Below the pieces are notes generated by a model. That model searched no databases. It saw only the letters and a program-made list of their open reading frames with translations, and was not told the DNA's origin. Made by a program: the position numbers and the translations under genes. 64,000 nucleotides of DNA from Halorubrum sp. 2020YC2. Its GTDB lineage: Archaea; Halobacteriota; Halobacteria; Halobacteriales; Haloferacaceae. The stretch covers positions 1,302,001 through 1,366,000 of the forward strand of contig NZ_CP076019.1 in NCBI RefSeq assembly GCF_018623055.1, read 5' to 3'. The number at the start of each line of letters is the position of its first letter. Position 1 is the stretch's first letter. Shown here one piece after another: positions 8,057 to 16,159 of this stretch.

Positions 8057-8335
8057 ATGCATAAAGACGAGCTGCTCGAACTCCACGAACAGATGGTGAC
8101 GATCATGGAGCACTTCCGCGCGCAGGAGACCGTGGACGGCTCGCTTTTCGACCCGTACGACGAGCTCGACGTCGACCCCTCCCACGTCCACAAGTCGAAG
8201 AGCGAGCACAAACACGCGGTGTTCGTCCTCGGTAACGCCCTAGCGAGCGCGATGAGCGAAGACGAGTTCTCCCCCGCCGGCCGCGTCGGCAAGCGCATGG
8301 AGGAGCTCGCCGACGACGCCGAGAACAAGATCTGA
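8057..8335 (+). CDS. UPF0058 family protein
   Basis: A 92-residue, largely helical protein of archaeal family UPF0058 (MHKDELLELHEQMVTIMEHF, then HVHKSKSEHKHAVFVLGNAL). The His-rich HVHKSKSEHKHA segment at about residues 54-66 is the family signature and looks able to bind metal. The function is not known. A shorter paralogue with the same core (SIHKSKTDHKAAVFKL) lies at 36547. The protein is acidic overall, with a hydrophilic C-terminus. Confidence 0.85.
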   Translation: MHKDELLELHEQMVTIMEHFRAQETVDGSLFDPYDELDVDPSHVHKSKSEHKHAVFVLGNALASAMSEDEFSPAGRVGKRMEELADDAENKI

Positions 8336-8421
8336 GCGGCGCAGTCGTCTCGACCGACACCCTTGCTCGATCCCCTCCCTTACCCCCGAATTGATGTGCG
8401 CGCGGACCCCTCCGTCGTGAT

Positions 8422-10323
8422 ATGATCGCGGAGGCGCTGGCGTCGGACGCCGTTCACCTCGCCGCGGGGGCGGCGGGCGTCGCCGCCGCGCTCGCCGCCG
8501 TGTACCTCGTCGACCGGCCGACCGGCGACCGGACGCGGGCGCTCCGCTCGCGGCTGCTCCTCGGCGTTCCGTGGGGGACGCTCGTCGTCGTCGCGGGCGT
8601 GATCGGGGTGTACCTGTTCGTCCAGTCGGGGGTCGACGACCCGAACCGACCGGTCGTGATCCCGTTCCGGTCGTGGTCGTACTTCTACCCGGAGGGGCTC
8701 CTCTGGTCCAGCTTCGCCCATTCGAGCCGCGGGCACATCACCGGGAACCTCCTCTCCGCGCTCGTCGCCGGCGGCCTCGCGGAGTACGCGTACGGCCACT
8801 TCCCCGACGGACGCGAGGTCGACGACGCGGACCGGCTCGCCGTCCGGCTTCGGCGGCTTCCGGGTCGCCTCCGACGGCTCCCGAGTCGGGCGCGGCGCCT
8901 CCCGGGGCGGGTCCGACGTGTTCCGGGCAGAATCGCCGGCGTCGACTTCTCGGGCGCGAACCCCTACGTCCGGGCCTTCCTGGTCGTCCCCGGCGCCGCG
9001 GTCGCGTTCGGTCTCGCATCCGCGCTGTTCGCGCTGGGCCCGGTGATCGGCTTCTCCGTCGTGGTGTTCGCGTACTGGGGGTTCGCGCTCGTTGCGCGCC
9101 CCGTCGCCGCGGTCGTCGCCATGGCGGGGACGACGCTCGTCGGCGTCCTCTACGACGCCGTCCGGGTCCCGGTGGCGTTCGCGGAGGCGTCCCCCTCGTA
9201 CGGCGCGCCGGGGTGGGCGAACGTCGCGATTCAGGGGCACGCGCTCGGGCTTATCGGCGGCGCGCTGGTCGCGGTCGTGCTCCTTCGCCGGCGGAGTCGC
9301 GGCCCGACCGACGAGCGTCACGACGACGAGGCGAGCCCGGGGAGATGGGGAAACCACCCGAGTGCGGCCGCGGAAGGCGCCGGTTCCGACGCGGACGCGA
9401 CCGAGCGCTCCGCGCTCGTCGTCTTCGGCGCCCTGCTCCTTTTCGGCGCCTCGCGGCGGCTGTGGGCGGTGTACTGGTACCTCGGCAACGAGCGGTACGA
9501 GCTGTACCGCGCGGTCGGGGTCGGGCTGCTCGCGCTGCTGGCTGCGGTCGTCGCCGTCGCCGCCGTCTCGCGCGACGAGCCCCTGTGGCCGGCTCTGGCG
9601 ACCCCGGAGCCGGAGACGCTCCGAGCGGGGATCCGGTCCGCGACGCCGGCGGCGGTCGGTCTCCTCCTGCTCGTCGGGGCGCTGGCGGTCGTCGCGGGAC
9701 CGGGCGTCGTCCCGAACCTCGTCGCCGTCGACGACGGCGACCTCCCGGGCGACCCGATCGAGGTGGAGGGGTATCAGGTGACGTACGCGGAGGGCGTGGA
9801 AGACCAGCTCGTGGGCGTCATCGACGTGGAGGCGTTCGGGCGCTCGACGTCGGTCAACACCTCGGGGGTGATCGTCAGCGACCCCGACCGCGAGATATGG
9901 ACGACCGCGGTCTCGAAGGGGAACCTCGCGTTCTGGGGCTACCGCGCTGTCGACGTGGGGGGAACTGGCTGGCGCGAGACCGTGTGGGTCCAGCGGGTCG
10001 GCTGGGTGGCCGCGAACGGCGGCCCGACCTACCGAGTCGACGCGGTCCGGAACGAGACCAGACGGACGCTGTTCGCGAGCGACCCGGCCCGGGCCGAGCC
10101 GCGGATCGACGGCCGCAACGTCACCGTCGCGGCGACGCGGGGGGAGTTCGAACTGCGGGTCACGGGTCCCGGCGGGAACGCGAGCGCGCCGCTCCCCGGA
10201 GAGAACGAGTCCGTGACGCTCCGCGGCGTCGAGCTACTTCGAGAGGGCGACGCGGTGTTCGCGGAGCGCGGCGAGACGCGCGTGCGGATCGCCCACCGAG
10301 AGCGGTACGAGGGGCGGCAGTAG
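8422..10323 (+). CDS. Rhomboid-family intramembrane protein with a C-terminal extracellular domain
   Basis: A 633-residue membrane protein. The N-terminal half has rhomboid-like features: SRGHITGNL (HxxxN-type motif after a long loop), GFSVVVFAYWGF in the position of the GxSx serine motif, and GHALGLIGGALVAVVLL carrying the histidine partner. The usual second Gly of GxSG is missing, so proteolytic activity is uncertain. An Arg-rich linker of four 7-residue repeats splits the first and later helices. More transmembrane helices follow (about residues 330-450). The last 190 residues form a hydrophilic domain rich in Asn-X-Ser/Thr sites, suggesting an outside location. It is the third plus-strand gene here and is convergent with METTL5. 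Confidence 0.75.
   Translation: MIAEALASDAVHLAAGAAGVAAALAAVYLVDRPTGDRTRALRSRLLLGVPWGTLVVVAGVIGVYLFVQSGVDDPNRPVVIPFRSWSYFYPEGLLWSSFAHSSRGHITGNLLSALVAGGLAEYAYGHFPDGREVDDADRLAVRLRRLPGRLRRLPSRARRLPGRVRRVPGRIAGVDFSGANPYVRAFLVVPGAAVAFGLASALFALGPVIGFSVVVFAYWGFALVARPVAAVVAMAGTTLVGVLYDAVRVPVAFAEASPSYGAPGWANVAIQGHALGLIGGALVAVVLLRRRSRGPTDERHDDEASPGRWGNHPSAAAEGAGSDADATERSALVVFGALLLFGASRRLWAVYWYLGNERYELYRAVGVGLLALLAAVVAVAAVSRDEPLWPALATPEPETLRAGIRSATPAAVGLLLLVGALAVVAGPGVVPNLVAVDDGDLPGDPIEVEGYQVTYAEGVEDQLVGVIDVEAFGRSTSVNTSGVIVSDPDREIWTTAVSKGNLAFWGYRAVDVGGTGWRETVWVQRVGWVAANGGPTYRVDAVRNETRRTLFASDPARAEPRIDGRNVTVAATRGEFELRVTGPGGNASAPLPGENESVTLRGVELLREGDAVFAERGETRVRIAHRERYEGRQ
8848..8931 (+). repeat. Four 21-bp repeats coding an Arg/Pro heptad in the rhomboid-like protein
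   Basis: The units encode LRRLPGR, LRRLPSR, ARRLPGR and VRRVPGR (residues 143-170). This strongly basic linker is unusual in an acidic haloarchaeal proteome. It lies between the HITGN segment and the next membrane helix, presumably on the cytoplasmic face by the positive-inside rule. Confidence 0.8.
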
Positions 10324-10365
10324 CGCGGCCGGCGCGCTCGGTGCCGGAGCGGGCCGGGGACGTTC

Positions 10366-10989
10366 TCAGGGCCACTCGATCCGGTACACTTCGGCGTCGA
10401 TGTCGCGCCTCTCGTCGGTGTGGTGGTCGAACTGCGCGTCGATTGGGAACTCCGCGGCGAACGCGTGGGTCACCTCACCGCCCTCGTCGGCGGCGAACGC
10501 CTCGACGAACTCCCGGCTGCCGCCGTTGTGGACCGAGTAGGAGACGTCCGCGAGGTCGCTCGCGACCGCGAGGAACTCGCGGTCGGCGTTGCGGTTCCCG
10601 TCCTGCGCGCCGAACGGCGGGTTCATCACGACGGTCGCCGGCTCCGCGACGGCGAGGGGCGGGTGCGTGGCGTCCCCGCGGACCCAATGGACCGGGGCGC
10701 TGGCGGCGACGCGGCGCTCGTTGTCGCGGGCGGTCGAGAGGGCGTCGCCGTCGAGTTCGAGGCCGACGACGCGGGCGGGGCCGCGAAGCGCGGCGGCGAG
10801 CGCGAGCATCCCCGTGCCGGCGCCCAGATCGATCACCGTCCGGCCGTCGACGTCGCCGTGGAGGTCCGCGAGGTGGACGACGTGGGCGGCCAGTTCGGGC
10901 GGGGTCGGGTACTGTTCGAGGGCGGCGTCGGGCCGCTCGAAGCCGGCGACGACGCCGAGCTTGGTCGCGAGCGACCGCTTGGTCGCCAT
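10366..10989 (-). CDS. METTL5-like RNA N6-adenine methyltransferase
   Basis: A 207-residue class I methyltransferase. DLGAGTGMLALAAAL (residues 54-68) is the SAM site and NPPF (123-126) is the catalytic motif for adenine N6 methylation. The N-terminal YPTPPELAAHVVHLA is typical of METTL5-type enzymes. The eukaryotic member methylates 18S rRNA at A1832 with TRMT112, so an rRNA target is likely; this is inference from the family. It lies 3 bp downstream of a small gene and is probably co-transcribed with it. It is convergent with the rhomboid-like gene, ending 43 bp from it. Confidence 0.88.
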   Translation of the reverse strand: MATKRSLATKLGVVAGFERPDAALEQYPTPPELAAHVVHLADLHGDVDGRTVIDLGAGTGMLALAAALRGPARVVGLELDGDALSTARDNERRVAASAPVHWVRGDATHPPLAVAEPATVVMNPPFGAQDGNRNADREFLAVASDLADVSYSVHNGGSREFVEAFAADEGGEVTHAFAAEFPIDAQFDHHTDERRDIDAEVYRIEWP

Positions 10990-10992
10990 CGG

Positions 10993-11388
10993 TCAGGCGG
11001 CGCCGTCGGCGCCGACGCGGACGAGTTCGACGCCCTCGCGGTCGGCGCGCTCGGAGAGCGCGGCGAGCGCGGTGCGGACCTCCTCGCGCTCCGCCCCGTC
11101 GACGCTGACCTCGATGCGGCCGGCGCCGAGGAACGAGGCGGCGCGGACGAGCCCGCGGAGCCGGTCGACCTCGCGCTGGCGTTCGAGCGTGCCGTCGGCG
11201 TCGAACGCGGCCTCGGCCGCGACTGCGGCGGGCTGGTAGCCCCGGGCCGCGAGCCCCTGCTTGAGGTCCCGGAGGTGTTCCGGCGCGGTGCTCTCTAAGT
11301 CCGACGCGTCGATGACCACGGGGTCGACGTCGGCGGGGCGACAGCCGCGAAGCGCGCGTTCGATGCCGGCTGAGGAGGTCGTGCTCAT
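10993..11388 (-). CDS. Conserved hypothetical protein upstream of METTL5
   Basis: A 131-residue protein that I do not recognise with certainty. The centre contains PVVIDASDLESTAPEHLRDLKQGLAARGY, followed by a helical stretch and a C-terminal alpha/beta region (IEVSVDGAEREEVRTALAALSERADREGVELVRV). There is no metal motif, signal peptide or membrane segment. Its 3-bp spacing to METTL5 and the shared promoter imply one operon, so a role linked to RNA modification is possible but unproven. A TATA box lies about 22 bp upstream of the ATG. Confidence 0.65.
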   Translation of the reverse strand: MSTTSSAGIERALRGCRPADVDPVVIDASDLESTAPEHLRDLKQGLAARGYQPAAVAAEAAFDADGTLERQREVDRLRGLVRAASFLGAGRIEVSVDGAEREEVRTALAALSERADREGVELVRVGADGAA

Positions 11389-11404
11389 ACAGGTACATTG
11401 GTAT

Positions 11405-11413
11405 TAGTTATAC
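11405..11413 (-). promoter_or_regulatory. TATA box of the METTL5 operon
   Basis: On the minus strand GTATAACTA sits about 20 bp before the ATG at 11388. The surrounding 11389-11445 is AT-rich. The 355-bp divergent region to tfb contains nothing else recognisable except the tfb promoter at its right end. Confidence 0.5.
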
Positions 11414-11710
11414 AAAAGTCTTTATAGATGTTTCATGGTAATATACAGGGAGCGGCGAAGGACCGGGCGTCGCGGCGCCGAGGCGCTCCCGACCGTCGGC
11501 GTCGGAGCCGTCAAGGCGACGTGAGAGCGAAATTGCGACGTTCGAGTACGGTCACGTTTCGTGCGTCACGGCGGCGACGGCGGCGGGCCGACGGGCGGTC
11601 GAACGCCGAACCCCGAGTCCGTCATTCGGGCATTAGAAGCGCCTAAAGACCGTTTTACCGCATTTCACAACGGTCTCGGATCTGTCAGGGTCGTTGATGG
11701 GGGTGGAAAA

Positions 11711-11720
11711 GATTTAAATA
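11711..11720 (+). promoter_or_regulatory. TATA box of the first tfb gene
   Basis: GATTTAAATA is centred about 28 bp before the ATG at 11744. An in-frame ATG at 11726 is only a few bases downstream of the box and could not be on the same transcript, so 11744 is the preferred start. Confidence 0.6.
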
Positions 11721-11743
11721 CGCGAATGACCAGAAACCTTTTA

Positions 11744-12697
11744 ATGGAACGTCCGAGTCGCCAGCGGCAACAGGAGCAAGACACGGAGCAGGAAACGGAC
11801 GAATCGACGGTCTCCTGTCCGGAGTGTGACTCGGAGAATATCGTTACCGACGCCGACCAGGAGCTGGTCTGCGAGGACTGCGGGCTCGTCTTAGACGAGC
11901 GGAACATCGACCGCGGCCCGGAGTGGCGCGCGTTCAACCACAACGAGCGGCAGTCGAAGTCGCGCGTCGGCGCCCCGATCACGGAGACGATGCACGACAA
12001 GGGGCTGACGACGACGATCGACTGGAAGGACAAGGACGCCTACGGGCGGTCGCTCTCCTCCGAGAAGCGGTCGCAGATGCACCGCCTGCGCAAGTGGCAG
12101 GAGCGGATTCGGACCAAGGATGCGGGCGAGCGCAACCTCCAGTTCGCGCTCTCGGAGATCGACCGGATGGCCTCGGCGCTCGGCGTCCCGCGGTCGGTAC
12201 GCGAGGTCGCCTCGGTCATCTACCGACGCGCGCTCAACGAGGACTTGATTCGGGGTCGCTCCATCGAGGGCGTCTCCACCGCCGCGCTGTACGCCGCCTG
12301 CCGGCAGGAGGGGATCCCCCGGAGCCTCGACGAGGTCGCGGACGTCTCCCGAGTGCCGCAAAAGGAGATCGGGCGGACGTATCGGTACATCTCACAGGAG
12401 CTGGGGCTCGAGCTGAAGCCGGTCGACCCCAAGCAGTTCGTCCCGCGGTTCGCGTCCTCGCTCCAGCTCTCGGAGGAGGTCCAGTCGAAGGCGACCGAGA
12501 TCATCGATGTCTCCGCCGAGCAGGGCCTCCTCTCCGGGAAGTCGCCCACGGGCTTCGCGGCCGCCGCCATCTACGCGGCCTCGCTGCTCTGTAACGAGAA
12601 GAAGACCCAACGCGAGGTCGCGGACGTCGCGCAGGTGACCGAGGTCACCATCCGCAACCGGTACCAAGAGCAGATCGAAGCGATGGGCTTCCGGTAG
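11744..12697 (+). CDS. tfb: Transcription initiation factor IIB (TFB), first copy
   Basis: A 317-residue TFB that bridges TBP-bound promoters and RNA polymerase. The N-terminal zinc ribbon is CPEC...CEDCG (residues about 22-45). The B-reader/linker region [22 protein letters not shown] follows, then two cyclin-like repeats, each with the helix signature ([18 protein letters not shown] and [17 protein letters not shown]). The C-terminus [15 protein letters not shown] is the DNA-recognition helix area that reads the BRE. A second, more divergent tfb is at 34979. Haloarchaea use multiple TFB-TBP pairs for different gene sets; this copy looks like the general type. An IS6-family element lies 54 bp past its stop. 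Confidence 0.93.
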   Translation: MERPSRQRQQEQDTEQETDESTVSCPECDSENIVTDADQELVCEDCGLVLDERNIDRGPEWRAFNHNERQSKSRVGAPITETMHDKGLTTTIDWKDKDAYGRSLSSEKRSQMHRLRKWQERIRTKDAGERNLQFALSEIDRMASALGVPRSVREVASVIYRRALNEDLIRGRSIEGVSTAALYAACRQEGIPRSLDEVADVSRVPQKEIGRTYRYISQELGLELKPVDPKQFVPRFASSLQLSEEVQSKATEIIDVSAEQGLLSGKSPTGFAAAAIYAASLLCNEKKTQREVADVAQVTEVTIRNRYQEQIEAMGFR

Positions 12698-12743
12698 GAC
12701 GGTTCGACGGTCGCGACGAGGTGACCCGCCCCGTCTCCGACTT

Positions 12744-12751
12744 CCGAGCAG
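12744..12751. repeat. Left target-site duplication of the IS6 element
   Basis: CCGAGCAG here is repeated exactly at 13443-13450 on the other side of the element. Eight bp is the IS6-family target duplication length. Confidence 0.75.
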
Positions 12752-13442
12752 CCTCGCGTTAAGTTTGACGTGGATTGTGGTAGACGGCGAAGGCTTTGAG
12801 CCAGTTTTGAGCTGTCTCTAACGCGACATTGCTGAAACTATTCGCAAACGATGGTGTTCGTCGTTCTATCTCCTAAAAGACACGTTCGATGGCGTTCCGA
12901 TTTCCATGTCGAATGACTTGAGATCGATAGCCGTCTTCAGCGAGTACTGATCCGAGATAGTCTGCGTCATCGACGAGAAATTCGACGTTATCGAGCAGAT
13001 AGCACTAGTGGAGCTCGGTGAGAAACCAGCGGGTCGTCTGTTTATTTGCGGTTGGATAGAGGATCACGTGGAGGATCTCGTTCGTCTGTGGATCAACCGC
13101 GCCGTACAGCCAGAACTGCTGGCCGTGAAGGCGGATCATCTTTTCGTCAACCGGGAGTTGATCCTCTGAAACGGTCGAGATCGGCTGTAAATCGGATTTA
13201 TGAACCCAATTATGGATCGCAACATGACTCCGCTTGATCCCAAATAGTTCAACATGTTTACTTACCTCATGTAATGACATACCGGACAAATGACAGCGGA
13301 TTCCTATTTCAATCGCCCAGCGTGGAGTTCGATCCCGCTCCACAAACGACAAGTCGATCCACGCGATACGTTCGCTGAGGCGGTCGAATTCTGTCATAGA
13401 CACTCAGAACTCGTCCGCCTCATCCTCTAACTTAACGCGACC
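12752..13442 (-). mobile_element. IS6-family insertion sequence, full length but inactive
   Basis: The element is 691 bp, a normal size for haloarchaeal IS6 elements. Twelve-bp inverted repeats TCGCGTTAAGTT lie at 12754-12765 and, reversed, 13429-13440. An 8-bp direct repeat CCGAGCAG flanks it (12744-12751 and 13443-13450), the target duplication length known for IS6. Local GC is much lower than in neighbouring genes. The transposase frame is intact in register but has two stop codons, so the copy cannot transpose by itself. Confidence 0.85.
12759..13397 (-). pseudogene. IS6-family transposase with two nonsense codons
   Basis: Starting at the ATG at 13397 (MTEFDRLSERIAWIDLSFVE), the frame would give 212 residues. 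It is interrupted by TAG at 13005-13007 (after RWFLTELH) and TAG at 12873-12875 (where VFWEIERR is expected, so Trp became stop). Downstream coding is otherwise preserved (NVEFLVDDADYLGSVLAEDG, RHGNRNAIERVF, NSFSNVALETAQNW). The DDE layout is recognisable: Asp in PVDEKMIRLHG, Asp in LVDDADYL and Glu in NAIERVF. Frame preservation with two point stops suggests fairly recent decay. Confidence 0.85.
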
Positions 13443-13460
13443 CCGAGCAGTTGGATCGGG

Positions 13461-13468
13461 TTTTTAAT
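13461..13468 (+). promoter_or_regulatory. TATA box of the universal stress protein gene
   Basis: TTTTTAAT is centred about 30 bp before the ATG at 13495, consistent with a leaderless transcript. The IS6 element ends only 18 bp upstream, so it has replaced whatever regulatory sequence lay beyond the core promoter. Confidence 0.55.
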
Positions 13469-13494
13469 CGGTACCCGCTGTACCACCGAGTGAG

Positions 13495-13929
13495 ATGTAC
13501 TCAGAGATCCTCGTTCCGACCGACGGCAGCCCGGCGTCGGACGCCGCGATCGAACACGCGATCGACCTCGCGGACCGGTACGACGCCCGCCTCCACGCGC
13601 TGTACGTCGTCGACGGCGGAGCGTACTCCAGCATCGAGGCCGGCGCGGAGGTCGTCGTCGACGCGCTCGAGTCCGAGGGCGAAGAGGCGACGGGGCGCGT
13701 GGCGGACGCCGCCGCCGAGGCCGGGGTGGAGTGCGTCGCCACCGTCACGTCCGGGACCGCGTACCGGTCGATCCGCGACTACGTCGACGAGAACGGCATC
13801 GACGCCGTCGTGATGGGGACCCACGGCCGGAAGGGGCTCGACCGCTACCTGCTGGGGAGCGTCACCGAGCGCGTCGTCCGCACCTCTGAGGTCCCGGTGT
13901 TGACCGTCCGACAGCCGGCGGATGAGTAG
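13495..13929 (+). CDS. Universal stress protein (UspA family)
   Basis: A 144-residue single Usp domain. It begins MYSEILVPTDGSPASDAAIEHA, and the ATP-binding loop G-x2-G-x9-G-S appears as GTHGRKGLDRYLLGS (residues about 109-123). ATP-binding Usp proteins act as dimers in stress and energy sensing; the exact role is unknown. The IS6 element lies directly upstream of its promoter. Only 33 bp separate its stop from menE, so the two may be co-transcribed. A second family member begins at 63740. Confidence 0.9.
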   Translation: MYSEILVPTDGSPASDAAIEHAIDLADRYDARLHALYVVDGGAYSSIEAGAEVVVDALESEGEEATGRVADAAAEAGVECVATVTSGTAYRSIRDYVDENGIDAVVMGTHGRKGLDRYLLGSVTERVVRTSEVPVLTVRQPADE

Positions 13930-13962
13930 CTCCACCGCTCCCGGCGAACGCGGGTGACACCG

Positions 13963-16098
13963 ATGCGCGACTGGCTCTCTCACCGCGTGGTCTCGTCACC
14001 GGACGACACCGCCCTCGTCCGCGCCGAGGACGGCGAGGCGTGGAGCTACACCGACCTCGACCGGCTCGTCGCGGAGACGGCGGGCCGCCTCGTCGCGCAC
14101 GGGCTGGGCGAGGGCGACCGGATCGGGGTTCTCACGCCCCCCTACGTGGGTACCGTGGGGCTCGTTCACGCGACGATGCGGATCGGGGCGACGTTCGTCC
14201 CGCTCGGACAGGAGCTGACGGCCCGCGAGATCGCCGCGCGGATCGAGCGGACCGACCTCGACGCGGTCGTCTGCGCGGAGCCGACCGAGTCGGCCGCGAC
14301 CGACGCCGCGTCGCGGATCGAGGGGGTTCCGGTCTACTCCGTCGACGACCCGTCGAGCGCGGGCGTGACCGGCATCCACGACGTCGACCCGGCCTCGCTC
14401 GACCCGCCGGAGTGGTCGTTCGCGGACCCGCTCTGCGTGCTGTTCACCTCGGGGACCACCGGCGAACCGAAGCCCGTGCCGCTGACCGCCGGCAACGTGT
14501 ACAGCTCCGCGGTCGCCTCCGCGTTCCGCTTGGGCGTCGAGGCCGACGACCGGTGGCTGGTGTCGCTGTCGCTTCACCACATGGGCGGGCTGGCGCCGGT
14601 GTACCGGTCGGTGCTGTACGGGACCACGGTCGTCTTGCGCGAGGGGTTCGACGCGGGCGGCACGGCGGACGACATCGACACGTACGACGTGACCGGCGTG
14701 TCGCTCGTCCCGACGATGCTCAGGCGGATGCTCGACCGGCGCGGGACGCTGTCGGACTCGCTCCGCGTCGTCCTGCTCGGAGGCGCTCCCGCGCCGGGGG
14801 AGCTGTTGGAGCGCTGTCGCGACTACTCGGTCCCCGTCTACCCGACGTACGGGATGACGGAGGCCGCCTCGCAGATCACGACCGCGACGCCCCGACACAC
14901 CAGAGACCGGATCGGGACGGTCGGCCGACCGCTCTTCGGCACCGACGTGGCGGTCGTCGACGGCGACGGCGACCCGGTCGAGCCCGGCGAGACCGGCGAA
15001 ATCGTCGTCAGCGGACCGACGATCACGCCGGGGTACCTCGTCGGAGACGAGGGCGACGCGTCGGGTCCCGACTCGGGCGACCGGGGCGACTCGCCAGCGG
15101 CCGACGGCGACGGCTCCTCCGCGTCCGAGACGGTCGAGGTGAACGGGATCGGCTCCGCGGCCCTCGATCGGTCCGAGTTCGGCCCGTACGGACTCCACAC
15201 CGGCGACGTGGGGCGGTTCGACGAGTCGGGATACCTCCACGTGCTCAACCGCGTCGACGACCGGATCATCACCGGCGGCGAGAACGTCGAACCAGGGGAG
15301 GTCGCGGACGTGCTCCGCGAGTACGGGGGAGTAGACGACGTGGCCGTGGTGGGGCTCGACGACGACGTGTGGGGCGAGCGCGTCGCGGCGCTGCTCGCGG
15401 TCGGAGACCGGTTCCCGCCGGTCGCACCCGACGACGCCCCCGCGGCCGACGCACCCGGGGACGACGCGGCCTCGGGAGACGAGTCCGCGGAAGTCGACTC
15501 CGAAGCGAACGGCTCCGAGACGGACGGCTCCGAGACGGACGGTTCCGAGACGGACGGTTCCGAGTCGGACGCGAGCGAAGTCGAGAAGCCGGCCGTCGGC
15601 GTCGACGGCATCGGTCCCGCTCCCGTCGACGAGGCCGCGTTCGTCGAGTTCGTCCGCGAGCGGCTGGCCGGGTTCAAGATGCCGAAGACCGTCGCGTACG
15701 TCGAGGAGCTACCGCGGACCGTCTCCGGGACGGTCGACAGGGAGGCGACGCGCGCCGTCCTCCGCGAGCGCGGCGGGGACCCCCGCGAGAGCGTCGACGC
15801 GGACCTCGAAACGGCGGGGTTCAGGCCGGCCGATCCGACCGAGCCGCCAGAGGGGGAGGCGTCGGCGGCGCCGGGGGACGACGCCGGCGAGGGAGCGACC
15901 GAATCGGGAGACAGCGACGACGCCGGCGGCGACGCGGCGCCCGAAAGCGACACGCCGCCAGAAACCGAGACGACCTCGGACGTCGACGCCGCGCCCGATG
16001 ACGTCGCTTCCGAAGGCGAGGCAGCGCCCGACGAGGGCGCTCCGGCGTCGAACGACGACGGCGACGAGGCGGATGCGGTCGACGAGAGCGACGAGTAA
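13963..16098 (+). CDS. menE: o-Succinylbenzoate-CoA ligase (MenE) with acidic insertions and tail
   Basis: A 711-residue ANL-superfamily adenylate-forming enzyme, expected to activate o-succinylbenzoate in menaquinone synthesis. Visible motifs: A3 LFTSGTTGEPKPVPLTAGN, SLHHMGGLAPVYRS, A5 YPTYGMTEAASQIT, A7 GLHTGDVGRFDESGYLHVLN-type, A8 RVDDRIITGGENVEPGEV and A10 FKMPKTVAYVEELPRTVSGT. It is about 200 residues longer than usual. Acidic, low-complexity inserts lie at about 363-400 and 490-545, and there is an acidic tail from about 610. The second insert has four GSETD-type repeats. ATG at 13963 is chosen; a GTG nine bases upstream is possible. menF lies at 5383. Confidence 0.82.
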   Translation: MRDWLSHRVVSSPDDTALVRAEDGEAWSYTDLDRLVAETAGRLVAHGLGEGDRIGVLTPPYVGTVGLVHATMRIGATFVPLGQELTAREIAARIERTDLDAVVCAEPTESAATDAASRIEGVPVYSVDDPSSAGVTGIHDVDPASLDPPEWSFADPLCVLFTSGTTGEPKPVPLTAGNVYSSAVASAFRLGVEADDRWLVSLSLHHMGGLAPVYRSVLYGTTVVLREGFDAGGTADDIDTYDVTGVSLVPTMLRRMLDRRGTLSDSLRVVLLGGAPAPGELLERCRDYSVPVYPTYGMTEAASQITTATPRHTRDRIGTVGRPLFGTDVAVVDGDGDPVEPGETGEIVVSGPTITPGYLVGDEGDASGPDSGDRGDSPAADGDGSSASETVEVNGIGSAALDRSEFGPYGLHTGDVGRFDESGYLHVLNRVDDRIITGGENVEPGEVADVLREYGGVDDVAVVGLDDDVWGERVAALLAVGDRFPPVAPDDAPAADAPGDDAASGDESAEVDSEANGSETDGSETDGSETDGSESDASEVEKPAVGVDGIGPAPVDEAAFVEFVRERLAGFKMPKTVAYVEELPRTVSGTVDREATRAVLRERGGDPRESVDADLETAGFRPADPTEPPEGEASAAPGDDAGEGATESGDSDDAGGDAAPESDTPPETETTSDVDAAPDDVASEGEAAPDEGAPASNDDGDEADAVDESDE

Positions 16099-16159
16099 AC
16101 TCACCCGTCGTTCTCCGTTGTTCCACGAAGGTTTTGACTGCGGGGTCCTCACGTGACGT

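Noticed and set aside
8571-11108. An 845-codon open frame on the plus strand
   Set aside because: Extremely Arg-rich shadow of the rhomboid-like gene in another frame; not haloarchaeal in composition.
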